A stretch of DNA of 64,000 nucleotides from JAWCQZ01 sp038869515 [NCBI: Halobacteria archaeon] (GCA_038869515.1 JAWCQZ010000001.1:215079-279078), one strand, 5' to 3'; positions 41,125 to 49,292 are shown, counted from the stretch's first letter. Notes: generated by a model from the sequence alone, not told the origin. A program made the numbers and translations.

Positions 41125-41899
41125 ACTGGTCGTCGAGGTCGTGGACCACACCGCCTCCCGGCGGCGGAAGGCGGAGATTCCCGACTCGATGACCGCGGAG
41201 CGCGTCCTCGCAACGCTCGTGGAGAAAATGGGACTCCCCGCGGCGGACCCGGCGGGCCAGCCCATCACCTACCACCTCGACCACAAGCAGTCGGGCAAGA
41301 GGCTGAGGCCGGACCAGACCCTCAAGCAGGCGGGGGTCCAGAACGGCGACGTGCTGCGGGTCTTCCCGCGCATCGAGGCTGGCGCACCCTCCGGCGGACC
41401 CTCACCGCGCCTGCGCCGCCTGAAGAACGAGAGGCTCCGGCTGGGACGGCTCCGCTCCCCCCTCGTCACTTTCCGGACCGGGGGGGACCCGCCCGACGAG
41501 TACCGGGTGGAGTTTCTCTGCACGGGGCTGGCGAAGTCGGACGGAAAGATGGAGAGGCGAGGGCGCCACGAGGCGCACATCCTCCTTCCCGCCGACTACC
41601 CCGTGCGGCCTCCGGAGGTCCGGTGGCTCACGCCGCTGTTCCATCCCAACATCCTCGGGAGCGACCACCCCTACCACCCGGGAAAGGTCTGCCTCGGCCC
41701 CTGGACGCCCGCCCAGTTTTTGGACGACGTCGTGGTCCGCCTCGCCGAGATGGTGCAGTTCAAGGACTACGGCCTCCAGAGCCCGCTGAACCCCGAGGCC
41801 GCCGTGTGGGCGAAGGAGCACGAGGCGGAACTGCCGGTGGACCCGAGGGAGGTCCGGGAGCCCCAGGCGCGGGGGGAGGACATCGCGATTCTGGAGTAG
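41117..41899 (+). CDS. Ubiquitin-like domain fused to an E2 ubiquitin-conjugating (UBC) domain
   Basis: The 260-residue protein starts with GTG inside the E1 gene. Residues 1-85 form a beta-grasp ubiquitin-like domain of YukD/EsaB style (KLVVEVVDHTASRRRKAEIP, ..TLKQAGVQNGDVLRVFP). After a Gly/Pro linker, residues 97-245 match a full E2 fold: helix RLRRLKNERLRL, PPEVRWLTPLFHPNI with the HPN triad at 176-178, catalytic Cys192 in GKVCLGPWTP, and PLNPEAAVWAKEH. All residues needed for E2 chemistry appear present. The Ubl is internal and has no terminal Gly-Gly, so it is probably a recruitment or regulatory domain. The conjugated modifier must be encoded elsewhere, or the system acts on another tail. 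Confidence 0.88.
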   Translation: MGKLVVEVVDHTASRRRKAEIPDSMTAERVLATLVEKMGLPAADPAGQPITYHLDHKQSGKRLRPDQTLKQAGVQNGDVLRVFPRIEAGAPSGGPSPRLRRLKNERLRLGRLRSPLVTFRTGGDPPDEYRVEFLCTGLAKSDGKMERRGRHEAHILLPADYPVRPPEVRWLTPLFHPNILGSDHPYHPGKVCLGPWTPAQFLDDVVVRLAEMVQFKDYGLQSPLNPEAAVWAKEHEAELPVDPREVREPQARGEDIAILE

Positions 41900-41921
41900 G
41901 CCTGTGCTCTGCGGCCCCTGC

Positions 41922-42782
41922 TCAGAAGATTGAAAATGATAATCCGTCCCCCATCCTTTCAAGGAACCCCTCCACCAACCTCGCCAGTTCCCCCGGCCTC
42001 TCCACCGACGGCAGGTGGCCGCACTCCTCGATGATTTCGAGCCGCGCCCCCGGGATGGTCCGCGCGAGCCGCTCCCCGAGTTTCAGCGACACCAGTCTGT
42101 CCTGCCGCCCCCACACCACCAGCGTCGGGGCGCGGATTTCGGCCGCCCGCTTCCGGTAACTGGTCGCGATGACGTGCATCATCGAGTTGAACCGGGTCCG
42201 TCGCCGCGCCCGCTCCTTCGGGTCCTCCCGCAACGCGGCGGCCCGCGCCTTCATCTCCTCGATGCCGGGGCGGTGGTCGTGGAAGGCGCGCTTCATCATG
42301 GAGCGCCCGATGACCGGCTCGAGCGCCTTGTAGATGGCGAAGGCGAAGTCGCTGCGGGCGCGCCTCCGGGCGAACCCCCGGGGGCGCCACATGCCCCCGG
42401 AATCGACCAGGACGAGCGCCTCGACCCGCTCGGGCCACCGGAGGGTGAACTCCATCGAGACCATCCCCCCCATCGAGGAGCCGACCGGGACCGCGCGTCG
42501 CACCCCGATGGAGTCGAGCAGTTGGAGCGCCGAGCGGGCGAAGAACTCCAGGGTGTAGTCGGTGACCGGCACCTCCGATTGCCCGTAGGAGGGCAGGTCC
42601 ACCGCGACGCAGCGCCACTTCTTCGACAATCGCTCCACCACCGCGCTCCACTGCTCGTGGGTCGAGGCCCAGCCGTGGAGGAAGAGGAGGGCGTCGGCGT
42701 CGCGCGGCCCTTCATCCACGTATGCGAGCCGGAAGGGGGGTGGGCCCGGGAGGTCGGCGAATTTGACCTGGAACCCGGCCAC
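41922..42782 (-). CDS. Alpha/beta hydrolase
   Basis: The 286-residue alpha/beta-hydrolase-fold protein has the oxyanion segment FLHGWASTHEQW, nucleophile elbow VGSSMGGMV, the acid Asp in LVVWGRQDRLVS and His in EECGHLPSVE. The substrate is unknown; esterase or C-C hydrolase families share this pattern. It converges on the ubiquitin-like operon with a 22-bp gap. The queE stop is immediately upstream, so it may be the last gene of the que operon. Confidence 0.85.
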   Translation of the reverse strand: MAGFQVKFADLPGPPPFRLAYVDEGPRDADALLFLHGWASTHEQWSAVVERLSKKWRCVAVDLPSYGQSEVPVTDYTLEFFARSALQLLDSIGVRRAVPVGSSMGGMVSMEFTLRWPERVEALVLVDSGGMWRPRGFARRRARSDFAFAIYKALEPVIGRSMMKRAFHDHRPGIEEMKARAAALREDPKERARRRTRFNSMMHVIATSYRKRAAEIRAPTLVVWGRQDRLVSLKLGERLARTIPGARLEIIEECGHLPSVERPGELARLVEGFLERMGDGLSFSIF

Positions 42783-43415
42783 TTACACGCCTCGCCGGTC
42801 GCCCCAAAGAATCTTGTGCAATTGCAGCCCGTAGCGCGCCCCGGGGAACTCCGTCTTCACCCGTTCCGCGAATTCGAACTTCGAGTAGCAGTCCTTCTGC
42901 AGAATCAGGTTCGGGAGGTGGGCCCACTCCTTGGCGAAGGCGAGGTCCTCCGGCCCGCTCACCACGATTTTGAACTGGACCTTGGACCCGTGCTCGCGGA
43001 GGATGCGGCCGACGGCTTCCCGGTTGGGCGCGACGCCGCTGCTCGGCCCCTTGACGTCGCAGGAGACGAAATCCACGGCCGTCATCACTTCGGGCTCGAA
43101 GTATTGTCCGCTCGTCTCGAGGCAGACCCAGTAGCCCCGCTCCTTCAGGAGCCGGACCAGCCTCCGGATGTCCTGCTCGAGAGGCTCGCCGCCGGTGATG
43201 GAGACCCGCCGGCAGGGGAAGGCGGCCACGCGCCCCAGGACCTCCTCCTCGGTGAGGGCCGCCGAGCCCTTCGCCCTCTCGGGCCAGGTGTACTTGGTGT
43301 CGCACCAGGAGCAGCCGACCCTGCACCCCTGGAGCCGGATGAAGACCTGGGGGAGGCCCATGTGAAGCCCTTCGCCCTCCAGGCTGTGGAAAATCTCCGA
43401 AATCCGCAGGGCCAT
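42783..43415 (-). CDS. queE: 7-carboxy-7-deazaguanine synthase QueE
   Basis: This radical SAM enzyme rearranges 6-carboxytetrahydropterin to CDG in preQ0 synthesis. The modified cluster motif CRVGCSWCDTKYTWPE, SLEGEGLHMG at the N-terminus, VSITGGEPLEQ and the ending YGLQLHKILWG match the family. At 210 residues it is normal. The start shares a base with the queC stop (TGATG). The product feeds TgtA/ArcS, encoded 6 kb away. Confidence 0.94.
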   Translation of the reverse strand: MALRISEIFHSLEGEGLHMGLPQVFIRLQGCRVGCSWCDTKYTWPERAKGSAALTEEEVLGRVAAFPCRRVSITGGEPLEQDIRRLVRLLKERGYWVCLETSGQYFEPEVMTAVDFVSCDVKGPSSGVAPNREAVGRILREHGSKVQFKIVVSGPEDLAFAKEWAHLPNLILQKDCYSKFEFAERVKTEFPGARYGLQLHKILWGDRRGV

Positions 43416-44104
43416 CAGCGGCCCCTCCCGCTGGCCAGGAGCGGGTCCTCGACGCCCGCCTCCTCGAACCCCTTCGCCCGCAAGAGGCAGGAGTCGCAGC
43501 GGCCGCAGGGGCGCGCCCCCCCGGCGTAGCAGGACCAAGTGAGATGGAAAGGGACGCCGAGGGCGAGCCCCCTCCGCACGATCTGGGCCTTCGTCATCCC
43601 GATGACCGGCGTCCAGATTCCGAGCGGCCTCCCCCCGGCGCCGCGCTTCGAGCCGAGGGCGATGGCCCGGGCCATGGCCCGGTAGTATTCGGGGCGGCAG
43701 TCGGGGTAGTGGGAGTAGTCCACCGCGTTCGCCCCCAGGACCAGCCGGTCGGCCGCCGCGACTTCGGCGCGGGCGGCGGCGAGCACCAGGAAGATGGTGT
43801 TCCGGAGGGGGACGTAGGTGCTCGGGATGCGCGGGTCGCGCAGGATCTCCCGCGCGCTCCGGCGGCGCTCCAGGGGGAGGCGGGCGGTGAGCGCGCTCCC
43901 GCCGATCTGCCGCAGGTCGACCCTCAGGACCCCGTGGCTCCGCGCCCCGAGGGCCCGCGCCACCGCCCGGGCCGACCGCAGCTCGCGCCGGTGGCGCTGG
44001 CCGTAGTCGAAGGAGAGGGCGTGGAGCTCGCCCCCCCGGGCGCGGGCGATGGCGGCCGCGACCGCCGAGTCCATGCCGCCCGAGAGGAGGCAGAGGGCCT
44101 TCAC
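43415..44104 (-). CDS. queC: 7-cyano-7-deazaguanine (preQ0) synthase QueC
   Basis: QueC converts CDG with ammonia and ATP to preQ0. It has the PP-loop LLSGGMDSAVAAA near the start, SFDYGQRHRREL, VPLRNTIFL and the zinc site SCYAGGARPCGRCDSCLLR (four Cys) near the C-terminus. It starts with GTG at 44104 within a GTGA overlap of the RHH/zinc-ribbon gene. QueD and the GTP cyclohydrolase are not in the window. Confidence 0.95.
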   Translation of the reverse strand: MKALCLLSGGMDSAVAAAIARARGGELHALSFDYGQRHRRELRSARAVARALGARSHGVLRVDLRQIGGSALTARLPLERRRSAREILRDPRIPSTYVPLRNTIFLVLAAARAEVAAADRLVLGANAVDYSHYPDCRPEYYRAMARAIALGSKRGAGGRPLGIWTPVIGMTKAQIVRRGLALGVPFHLTWSCYAGGARPCGRCDSCLLRAKGFEEAGVEDPLLASGRGR

Positions 44105-44418
44105 GGCGCGAGCCTTCCTCCCGCCAGCTCCTCGAGCGTCTTCCGGAGGGAGTGGAGCCCGGCGAGCGCCTCTTTCGGGAGCGCGCAGCCGCACCCGCCG
44201 CAGGAGGGGCAGGAGAGCCACCCGCACTTCGCGCAGGTCCGGCCCCGGGAGGCTCCGAAGGGGGCGGAGCAGGCGAAGCAGTGGAGGCGGGGATCGGAGG
44301 CCCAGTCGAGGAATCCCTCGACCAGGCGGGAGAGGGGAATCCGCCGCGCGCGGGAGGCCCGCTTGGCCCGGGCGAGGGCCTTCGGGTCCACGGTGAGGGT
44401 CAACTTGGCCTTGGCCAC
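44101..44418 (-). CDS. RHH-type DNA-binding domain fused to a zinc ribbon; candidate que-operon regulator
   Basis: The 105-residue protein begins with a ribbon-helix-helix-like unit: strand KLTLTVDPKALARAKRASR, then the helix IPLSRLVEGFLDWA. It continues with a cysteine-rich region (CFAC, CAKC, CPSC, CGC) that can form one or two zinc sites. It starts with GTG and overlaps queC by 4 nt, leading the queC-queE operon. A zinc-sensing or autoregulatory role is inferred from the domains and position. Direct repeats lie between its TATA box and start. Confidence 0.65.
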   Translation of the reverse strand: MAKAKLTLTVDPKALARAKRASRARRIPLSRLVEGFLDWASDPRLHCFACSAPFGASRGRTCAKCGWLSCPSCGGCGCALPKEALAGLHSLRKTLEELAGGRLAP

Positions 44419-44455
44419 GGCCGTGGATACGTGTGAATACGTATTTATGTTTGCC
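44419..44455 (-). promoter_or_regulatory. Promoter and candidate operator of the que operon
   Basis: On the minus strand a TATA-like AACATAAATACG is followed by CGTATTCACACGTATCC before the start codon. ACGTAT occurs twice, 10 bp apart, with TACGTA palindromic character. Short direct repeats one helical turn apart are the usual binding sites of RHH proteins, and the first gene encodes one. Confidence 0.5.
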
Positions 44456-44517
44456 CGGGGCCCGGGCGGGCCGAGGGCGGAGAAGCCTCAAGGCGGCCCG
44501 GCGACGCAGGGGTAGGA

Positions 44518-45831
44518 ATGGCCATCGAGTCCTCCTGGGTCCTCCTGCTGGGGGGCTTCATCCTCGCCTCGGGGTTCGTGGTCCACTCCCTCTTCCGGAG
44601 GCTGGGCGCCCCGGACATCCTCTTCCTGCTCTTCCTCGGGCTCCTCCTGGGCCCTGTCCTGGGGGTCCTCGACCGCGGCCTCCTCCTGGCGGTCTCGCCC
44701 CTCGTCTCTGCCATCGCCCTCGTCGTCCTCCTCTTCGAGGGCGGCCTGAGTGTGAGGTCCACCGACGTCGCGCAGGGGGGGGTCCGGGGCTCCCTCCTGG
44801 GCGTCGCCAGCGTCCTCCTCACGGCGGCGGCGATTGCGGCGGCGACCCATCTCCTCTTCGCCTGGGAGCCGCTGTTCGGGCTGCTCTTCGGGTTTGCCGT
44901 GGCGCCCTCGGGGACCGTCGTCCTGATGTCCCTCCTCCGCCACCTGCCCCTTCGCCGCGACGTCGCCGCGCTCCTCACCTTCGAGAACGCCGTCGACGAC
45001 GTGATTGGAATCCTGCTGTCCCTGGCCCTCCTCGACTTCTTTCTCCCGGGAGGCGCCTCCCCGTCCTGGGTCGCGGCGGCGGTCGTGGCCGGGTTCCTCG
45101 TCGGCGCCGCCCTGGGTCTGGCGGGGGGCCTCCTCTCCCTCCTCCTCCTTGAGCGGGTGAGGCGCCAGCCCTACTTCTACATGCTGGTCCTCGCCCTCGC
45201 GTTCATCCTCTACAGTGGAGCCGAAATCGCCCAGGGCAGCGGCCCCATGGCCGTCCTGACCTTCGGGCTCCTGCTTGGCAATCCGAACTCGGTGCTGCGC
45301 AGGTTCGGCCGCATGGTGCGGGTCGGGGAGTTCCAGCGGGCCGTCGGCGCCTACCACGCCGAAATCACCTTCCTGGTCCGCTCCTTCTTCTTCGTCTACA
45401 TGGGCGCCCTGGTCTCCGTCTCCCAACCCGGGAACTTCCTCTACGGCGGCCTGCTCCTCCTCCCCTTCTTCGGGACCCGCTACCTCGCCGTCCTCCTCTG
45501 CACGCTCCGGAGCTCCCTGGCGGGCCAGCGGGCGCTCATCACTCTCCTCTCTCCGAAGGGCCTCTCCACCGCGGCCGTGGTCACCGCGGTTCTGGGGTTC
45601 TCGGCCGGGAATCCCGCCGCCCTCCCCCCCGCAGCGGTCGGGAGGATGGTGGACCTCGCCTTCTCGATTCTGATTCTGTCCATCGTCGTCGCCACGGTCG
45701 GGGGGTACCTGCTGACCCGGAGGGGAGTCCCCGTGGCCGAGGAGTCCTCCCCCGAGGTCGCGGCTGCCGAAGAGGAGACGCGTCGCAAGATGCGGGAGGC
45801 TGCGTTCGACTGGTGGCGGTCGGGGAAGTAG
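44518..45831 (+). CDS. Sodium/proton antiporter, CPA1 (NhaP-like)
   Basis: The 437-residue protein has about twelve membrane segments, with GAPDILFLLFLGLLLGPVLG, FEGGLSVR, a LTFENAVDDVIGILLSLAL segment carrying the acidic ion-binding residues, and FFFVYMGALVSV. This is the CPA1 layout. The C-terminal tail is short and charged. It would extrude Na+ or another cation. It stands alone, divergent from the que operon. Confidence 0.88.
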   Translation: MAIESSWVLLLGGFILASGFVVHSLFRRLGAPDILFLLFLGLLLGPVLGVLDRGLLLAVSPLVSAIALVVLLFEGGLSVRSTDVAQGGVRGSLLGVASVLLTAAAIAAATHLLFAWEPLFGLLFGFAVAPSGTVVLMSLLRHLPLRRDVAALLTFENAVDDVIGILLSLALLDFFLPGGASPSWVAAAVVAGFLVGAALGLAGGLLSLLLLERVRRQPYFYMLVLALAFILYSGAEIAQGSGPMAVLTFGLLLGNPNSVLRRFGRMVRVGEFQRAVGAYHAEITFLVRSFFFVYMGALVSVSQPGNFLYGGLLLLPFFGTRYLAVLLCTLRSSLAGQRALITLLSPKGLSTAAVVTAVLGFSAGNPAALPPAAVGRMVDLAFSILILSIVVATVGGYLLTRRGVPVAEESSPEVAAAEEETRRKMREAAFDWWRSGK

Positions 45832-45894
45832 GCGAAAGTGCTACATCCGGGGAGATGCGGGGGAAGGAGTGAGGTCCCGCCCTCCCTCCGACCC

Positions 45895-45979
45895 GCGGGG
45901 GTGGCCGAGCCTGGTCAATGGCGCAGGGCTTAGGACCCTGTCTCGCAGGAGTTCGCAGGTTCAAATCCTGCCCCCCGCA
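45895..45979 (+). tRNA. tRNA-Leu (anticodon TAG)
   Basis: Acceptor GCGGGGG pairs with CCCCCGC, anticodon stem CAGGG/CCCTG encloses CTTAGGA (anticodon TAG), a long variable arm (TCTCGCAGGAGTTC region) marks a class II tRNA, and the T-arm reads GCAGG-TTCAAAT-CCTGC with discriminator A. CCA is not encoded and no intron is seen. A family B element begins 2 bp after it. Confidence 0.95.
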
Positions 45980-45980
45980 T

Positions 45981-46041
45981 CTGTCGCCGGGGGGAGGGGG
46001 CTTCGCCCCCTTCCCCTGTCCGCAGGCACGCCCCCGCCCCC
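45981..46041. repeat. Family B element, copy B4
   Basis: CTGTCGCCGGGGGGAGGGGG, then CTTCGCCCCC and the end CTGTCCGCAGGCACGCCCCC follow directly after tRNA-Leu. It is a compact copy whose hairpin could also act as a terminator for the tRNA. Confidence 0.8.
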
Positions 46042-46050
46042 GGACCCTCT

Positions 46051-46821
46051 CTACGAAGCGAGGAATCCTTCAATCGCCTTCGCGTCCTCGTCGGTGTGGT
46101 CGGCCATCAGCTCATGGCTCCCCCCCTCAACGGCGACGAACCGCGCCCCCGGAATCCGTTCCGCGAGCTTCCGCCCCATCCTCCACGGCAGCAGCCGGTC
46201 CCTCGTCCCCGACACCACGAGGGTCGGCGCCCGGATGCGCCCCAACTCCTCCAGGGCGTTGTGGCGGAGCAGGGCCCCGTAGGCCCCGCGGACGGTCCGC
46301 GGGCCGGTGGCAAGGTGCTTGGCGATGGTCTCGGGCGTGGCCTTGTGGTAGGCGAGCCGGATGTTGACCGCCATCGCCTTGATGGTGAGCCGGAGGAGGA
46401 GCCAGTTGATGGCGGTGAGGAGGATCATCTTGGGGCCGTCCACCACCTTTCCGCTGGTGGCCGAGAGGATGAGCCTCTCCACGCGGTCGGGGAACATCAG
46501 GGCGAACCTCTGGGCGACCATGCCCCCCATGGAGTGGCCGCCGAGGATGCACTTGGGAATCTTCAGCGCGTCGAGGAGGCCCGCCAAGTCCCGCGCCATC
46601 TCCTCGATGGCGAACCTCCCGTCGGGCGGCACCCCGCTCCGGCCGTGCCCCCGGTGCTCCGGCAGGACCACCCGCCGGCTGCGGGCGAGCCGCTGGGCCA
46701 CCGGGAGCCACTCGGTGGCGTCGGCGGTCCAGCCGTGGAGCAGCACCACGGGGGTCCCCGGGGCGCCCGGGTTCAACTCGTCGTAGCCGAGCCTCAAGCC
46801 GCGGACTTCGACCTCAGCCAT
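46051..46821 (-). CDS. Alpha/beta hydrolase
   Basis: The 256-residue hydrolase has VVLLHGWTADATEW, nucleophile elbow GGHSMGGMVAQ, acid Asp in LVVSGTRDRLLP and His in EGGSHELMAD. ATG 46821 overlaps the glpK stop by 8 nt, so it is translated from the same transcript. It resembles the hydrolase at 41922 in fold but not closely. It could be a glycerol-ester hydrolase, judging only from the link to glpK. Confidence 0.83.
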   Translation of the reverse strand: MAEVEVRGLRLGYDELNPGAPGTPVVLLHGWTADATEWLPVAQRLARSRRVVLPEHRGHGRSGVPPDGRFAIEEMARDLAGLLDALKIPKCILGGHSMGGMVAQRFALMFPDRVERLILSATSGKVVDGPKMILLTAINWLLLRLTIKAMAVNIRLAYHKATPETIAKHLATGPRTVRGAYGALLRHNALEELGRIRAPTLVVSGTRDRLLPWRMGRKLAERIPGARFVAVEGGSHELMADHTDEDAKAIEGFLAS

Positions 46822-48259
46822 CCCCTCTCCAGGCCCGGACAACCTCTAAAGCCCTCCGCCACCGGGCCCGCTCCCGGGCGCGCGGGAAGCCCCGCCGGGG
46901 TCGGAACCCCCGCTCCGCCCGGACCCGGTTCCGGGCCTCCCCGGCGTCCCACATCCCCGCCTCCAGCCCCGCCAGGAGCCCGACCCCCAGGGCGGTGGCC
47001 TCGGCCTCCGCGCTCCGGAGGACCGGAACTCCCAGAATGTCGGCCTGCATCTGCATCCAGAGGGCGTTCCGGGAGCCTCCGCCCCCGGCCCGGAGGGAGC
47101 GGAGGGGGACCGCGCGCCCCATCACTTCGGCCCCGTCGGCGACCCGGTGGGCCACTCCTTCGAGGACCGCCCGGACGATCTGCCCCCGCGCCGTCGCGCG
47201 GCTCAACCCGAGGAGTGCCCCGCGGGCCTCCGGGTCCCAGTGGGGCGCGCCGAGGCCCGAGAGGGCGGGCACGAAGAGCACCTCGCCGGAGTCGGGGACC
47301 TGGCGGGCCACCCGCTCCGACTGGCCGGCGGCCTCGAGGAGCCCGACGTTGTCCCGCAGCCACCGGAGCGCGTCGCCCGCGGTGAATATGGAGGCCTCGA
47401 GGCAGTAGGCGGGCCGGCCGGGCCGCTCCCACGCGACCGAGGCGGCCAGTCCAGGGACCGGTTTCGGCTTGGGCCCGGTGTTCGCCAGCAGGAACGCCCC
47501 GGTCCCGTAGGTGCACTCCGCCTCCCCGGGGCGCCAGCAGCCGTGGCCGAAGAGGGAGGCCTGCTGGTCCCCGAGGACCGCGGCGACCGGAACCCCCCCG
47601 ACCTCCCCGAAGGGGCCGGTGCTGGGGCGGACCTCCGGGAGCAGGTCCTCAGGGACCCCGAAGAGGTCGAGCAGGCCGTGGTCCCACCGACGAGTCCGGA
47701 GGTTGAGCAGGAGCGTCCGGGACCCGTTGCTCGGCTCGGTCGCGTGGAGCCCGGCAAGCCGGTCGAGGAGCCAGGCGTCCACCGTCCCGAACCGGAGGCG
47801 GCCCCTCCGGGCGTCGCGGCGGAGATCCGCGTCGCGCAGGAGAAGGGCGAGTTTGGTGGCGGAGAAGTAGGGGTCCACAGGGAGGCCGCTCCTCCGCCGG
47901 ACCCACTCCCGCCTCCGCGACGGCATCGCGGCGCAGAACCCCGCGCTCCTCCGGTCCTGCCACACCACCGCCCGGGTCCGGGGGCGGCCTCCGGGCTCCC
48001 AGAGGAGAAAGGTCTCCCGCTGGTTTGTGAGGCCGAGGGCCCGCACCCTGACCCCCCGGCGCCGGGCCTCCGCCAGGGCGCGCCGGAGGACCCGCCGGCT
48101 CTTCGCCTCGATCTCCCGAGGGTCCTGCTCCGCCCTCCCCGGGGTGGGGGTGCGGAGCGCCAGTTCGAGGGCGGCCCCGGCCGCCACCTTGCCCCGCGCG
48201 TCGAACACCAGCGCCCGGGTGGAGGTGGTGCCCGCGTCGAGGACGGCGACCCCCTCCAT
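46814..48259 (-). CDS. glpK: Glycerol kinase (FGGY family)
   Basis: GlpK phosphorylates glycerol to sn-glycerol-3-phosphate. The phosphate-1 motif LDAGTTSTRALVFD is at the N-terminus, followed by LTNQRETFLLWE, EPSNGSRTLLLNL (glycerol-kinase-specific region), GDQQASLFGHGC, YGTGAFLLANTG and APHWDPEARGALLGL. The 481 residues are close to the usual 490-500. ATG 48259 overlaps the stop of the upstream pilin-like gene. A possible glycerol channel is encoded at 34628. Confidence 0.92.
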   Translation of the reverse strand: MEGVAVLDAGTTSTRALVFDARGKVAAGAALELALRTPTPGRAEQDPREIEAKSRRVLRRALAEARRRGVRVRALGLTNQRETFLLWEPGGRPRTRAVVWQDRRSAGFCAAMPSRRREWVRRRSGLPVDPYFSATKLALLLRDADLRRDARRGRLRFGTVDAWLLDRLAGLHATEPSNGSRTLLLNLRTRRWDHGLLDLFGVPEDLLPEVRPSTGPFGEVGGVPVAAVLGDQQASLFGHGCWRPGEAECTYGTGAFLLANTGPKPKPVPGLAASVAWERPGRPAYCLEASIFTAGDALRWLRDNVGLLEAAGQSERVARQVPDSGEVLFVPALSGLGAPHWDPEARGALLGLSRATARGQIVRAVLEGVAHRVADGAEVMGRAVPLRSLRAGGGGSRNALWMQMQADILGVPVLRSAEAEATALGVGLLAGLEAGMWDAGEARNRVRAERGFRPRRGFPRARERARWRRALEVVRAWRGDG

Positions 48260-48741
48260 CAGCGGATGAGGAGCCGGAGGGCATAGAGGTTCTCGAACTC
48301 CCGGTAGCACCCAGGGGCGGAGGCGGTCAGTTTCAGGTGCCCCTCCTCCCGATCCTCGGCCACGAGGCGGGCCCAGACCGGGAGGGGGTCGATGAGGAGG
48401 GTGGCGTTCCCCTGTCCGTCGGTCCGGTTCGCGGCGGCGGTCCCGGGGCCGGCGGACCCCGCGCCCGTCAGGACCACCGTGGCGTCGCGGACCCCCTGCC
48501 CTTGGGCTGTGACCCGGACCCCGATTTGGGCGGGCCGGCTCCCCCGGAGGAGGTCGCCGGCTTTCCCGTCCACCGACACCACCTCGGCGGCCAGCGGGGC
48601 CGGGACTGCGCAGGAGGGGAGGGCGGAGAGGAGGGCGGCGAGGCCTGCGACGCCGACCACGGTGAGGACGGCGAGTTTCAACGGGAGGTCGAGGGCGGCG
48701 CCGTCATCCCTGCGGAGGGTGTCGACTCGCGTCGGAGGCAT
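48259..48741 (-). CDS. Pilin-like secreted beta protein A
   Basis: The 160-residue protein has an N-terminal charged stretch, then RRDDGAALDLPLKLAVLTV and a single hydrophobic helix (to about residue 44). After this comes a secreted beta-rich domain with APLAAEVVSVDGKAGDLLRG and VRDATVVLTGAG. The pattern D-D/E-x-x-x-(E/D)-LP-x-x-hydrophobic is shared with the proteins at 48801 and 59038. It resembles archaeal type IV pilin-like signal regions, but no canonical cleavage site is certain. ATG 48741 excludes the upstream family B element. Confidence 0.6.
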   Translation of the reverse strand: MPPTRVDTLRRDDGAALDLPLKLAVLTVVGVAGLAALLSALPSCAVPAPLAAEVVSVDGKAGDLLRGSRPAQIGVRVTAQGQGVRDATVVLTGAGSAGPGTAAANRTDGQGNATLLIDPLPVWARLVAEDREEGHLKLTASAPGCYREFENLYALRLLIR

Positions 48742-48742
48742 G

Positions 48743-48799
48743 AGGGGGAGGGGGCGGGCCTGTCGACGGGGGATGGGGACTCCGTCCCCCCCGGAGACA
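48743..48799. repeat. Family B element, copy B6 (minus orientation)
   Basis: Read on the minus strand it starts CTGTCTCCGGGGGGACGGAG directly after the stop of the upstream gene and ends GTCGACAGGCCCGCCCCC just before the start of the next. It fills the whole gap between the two pilin-like genes. Confidence 0.75.
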
Positions 48800-48800
48800 G

Positions 48801-49292
48801 TCACGCCACGACGACAGTGACGGTCCGGGTCTCGGGCTTCAGGTATCCAGACGGGACCTGGTCGCAGACGACGGAGAGGCTCCCCTCCGTGGCCCCGGCG
48901 ATGGACATCTTCGAGGCCCCCGGGGACATCCCGTCGAACTCATACTCCCCCGCGGCGGCTCCGGCCTTCGAGACCAGGACCGTCCCGAACCCCCGGAGGA
49001 GGCAGGTGGCGTCGCGCACCGGCTTCCCCTCCTTGTCCGCCAACTGGATTTTCACCTTGACCCACGACTCGCGCGCGCTGGAGGGCAGCTTCAGGATGAG
49101 GGCCGCCTGGCGCTCGTAGGTCCCCGGAGTCCCGTCGAACTCCGCGTCCACCCCGGTCACCGTGACGAAGGTCTGGAGGGCGGGCTTCGGGAGCATGAGG
49201 AGGAGAGCGGAGAGGGCGGCGAGCCCCACGACGACCATCACCACGATGTTGATGGGCAACTCCATTCCCGATTCGTCGGCCCTCAGCGCCAT
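48801..49292 (-). CDS. Pilin-like secreted beta protein B
   Basis: The 163-residue protein starts MALRADESGMELPINIVVMV with one hydrophobic helix (about residues 12-36), then a beta-rich domain with two Cys and VTVTGVDAEFDG and VRDATCLLRGFG. It is a likely paralogue of the protein encoded next to it: both have charged residue-LP-helix N-termini and the VRDAT motif. A TATA-like TTTTAAAGA lies about 25 bp upstream (minus strand). It heads a run leading to glpK. Confidence 0.6.
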   Translation of the reverse strand: MALRADESGMELPINIVVMVVVGLAALSALLLMLPKPALQTFVTVTGVDAEFDGTPGTYERQAALILKLPSSARESWVKVKIQLADKEGKPVRDATCLLRGFGTVLVSKAGAAAGEYEFDGMSPGASKMSIAGATEGSLSVVCDQVPSGYLKPETRTVTVVVA

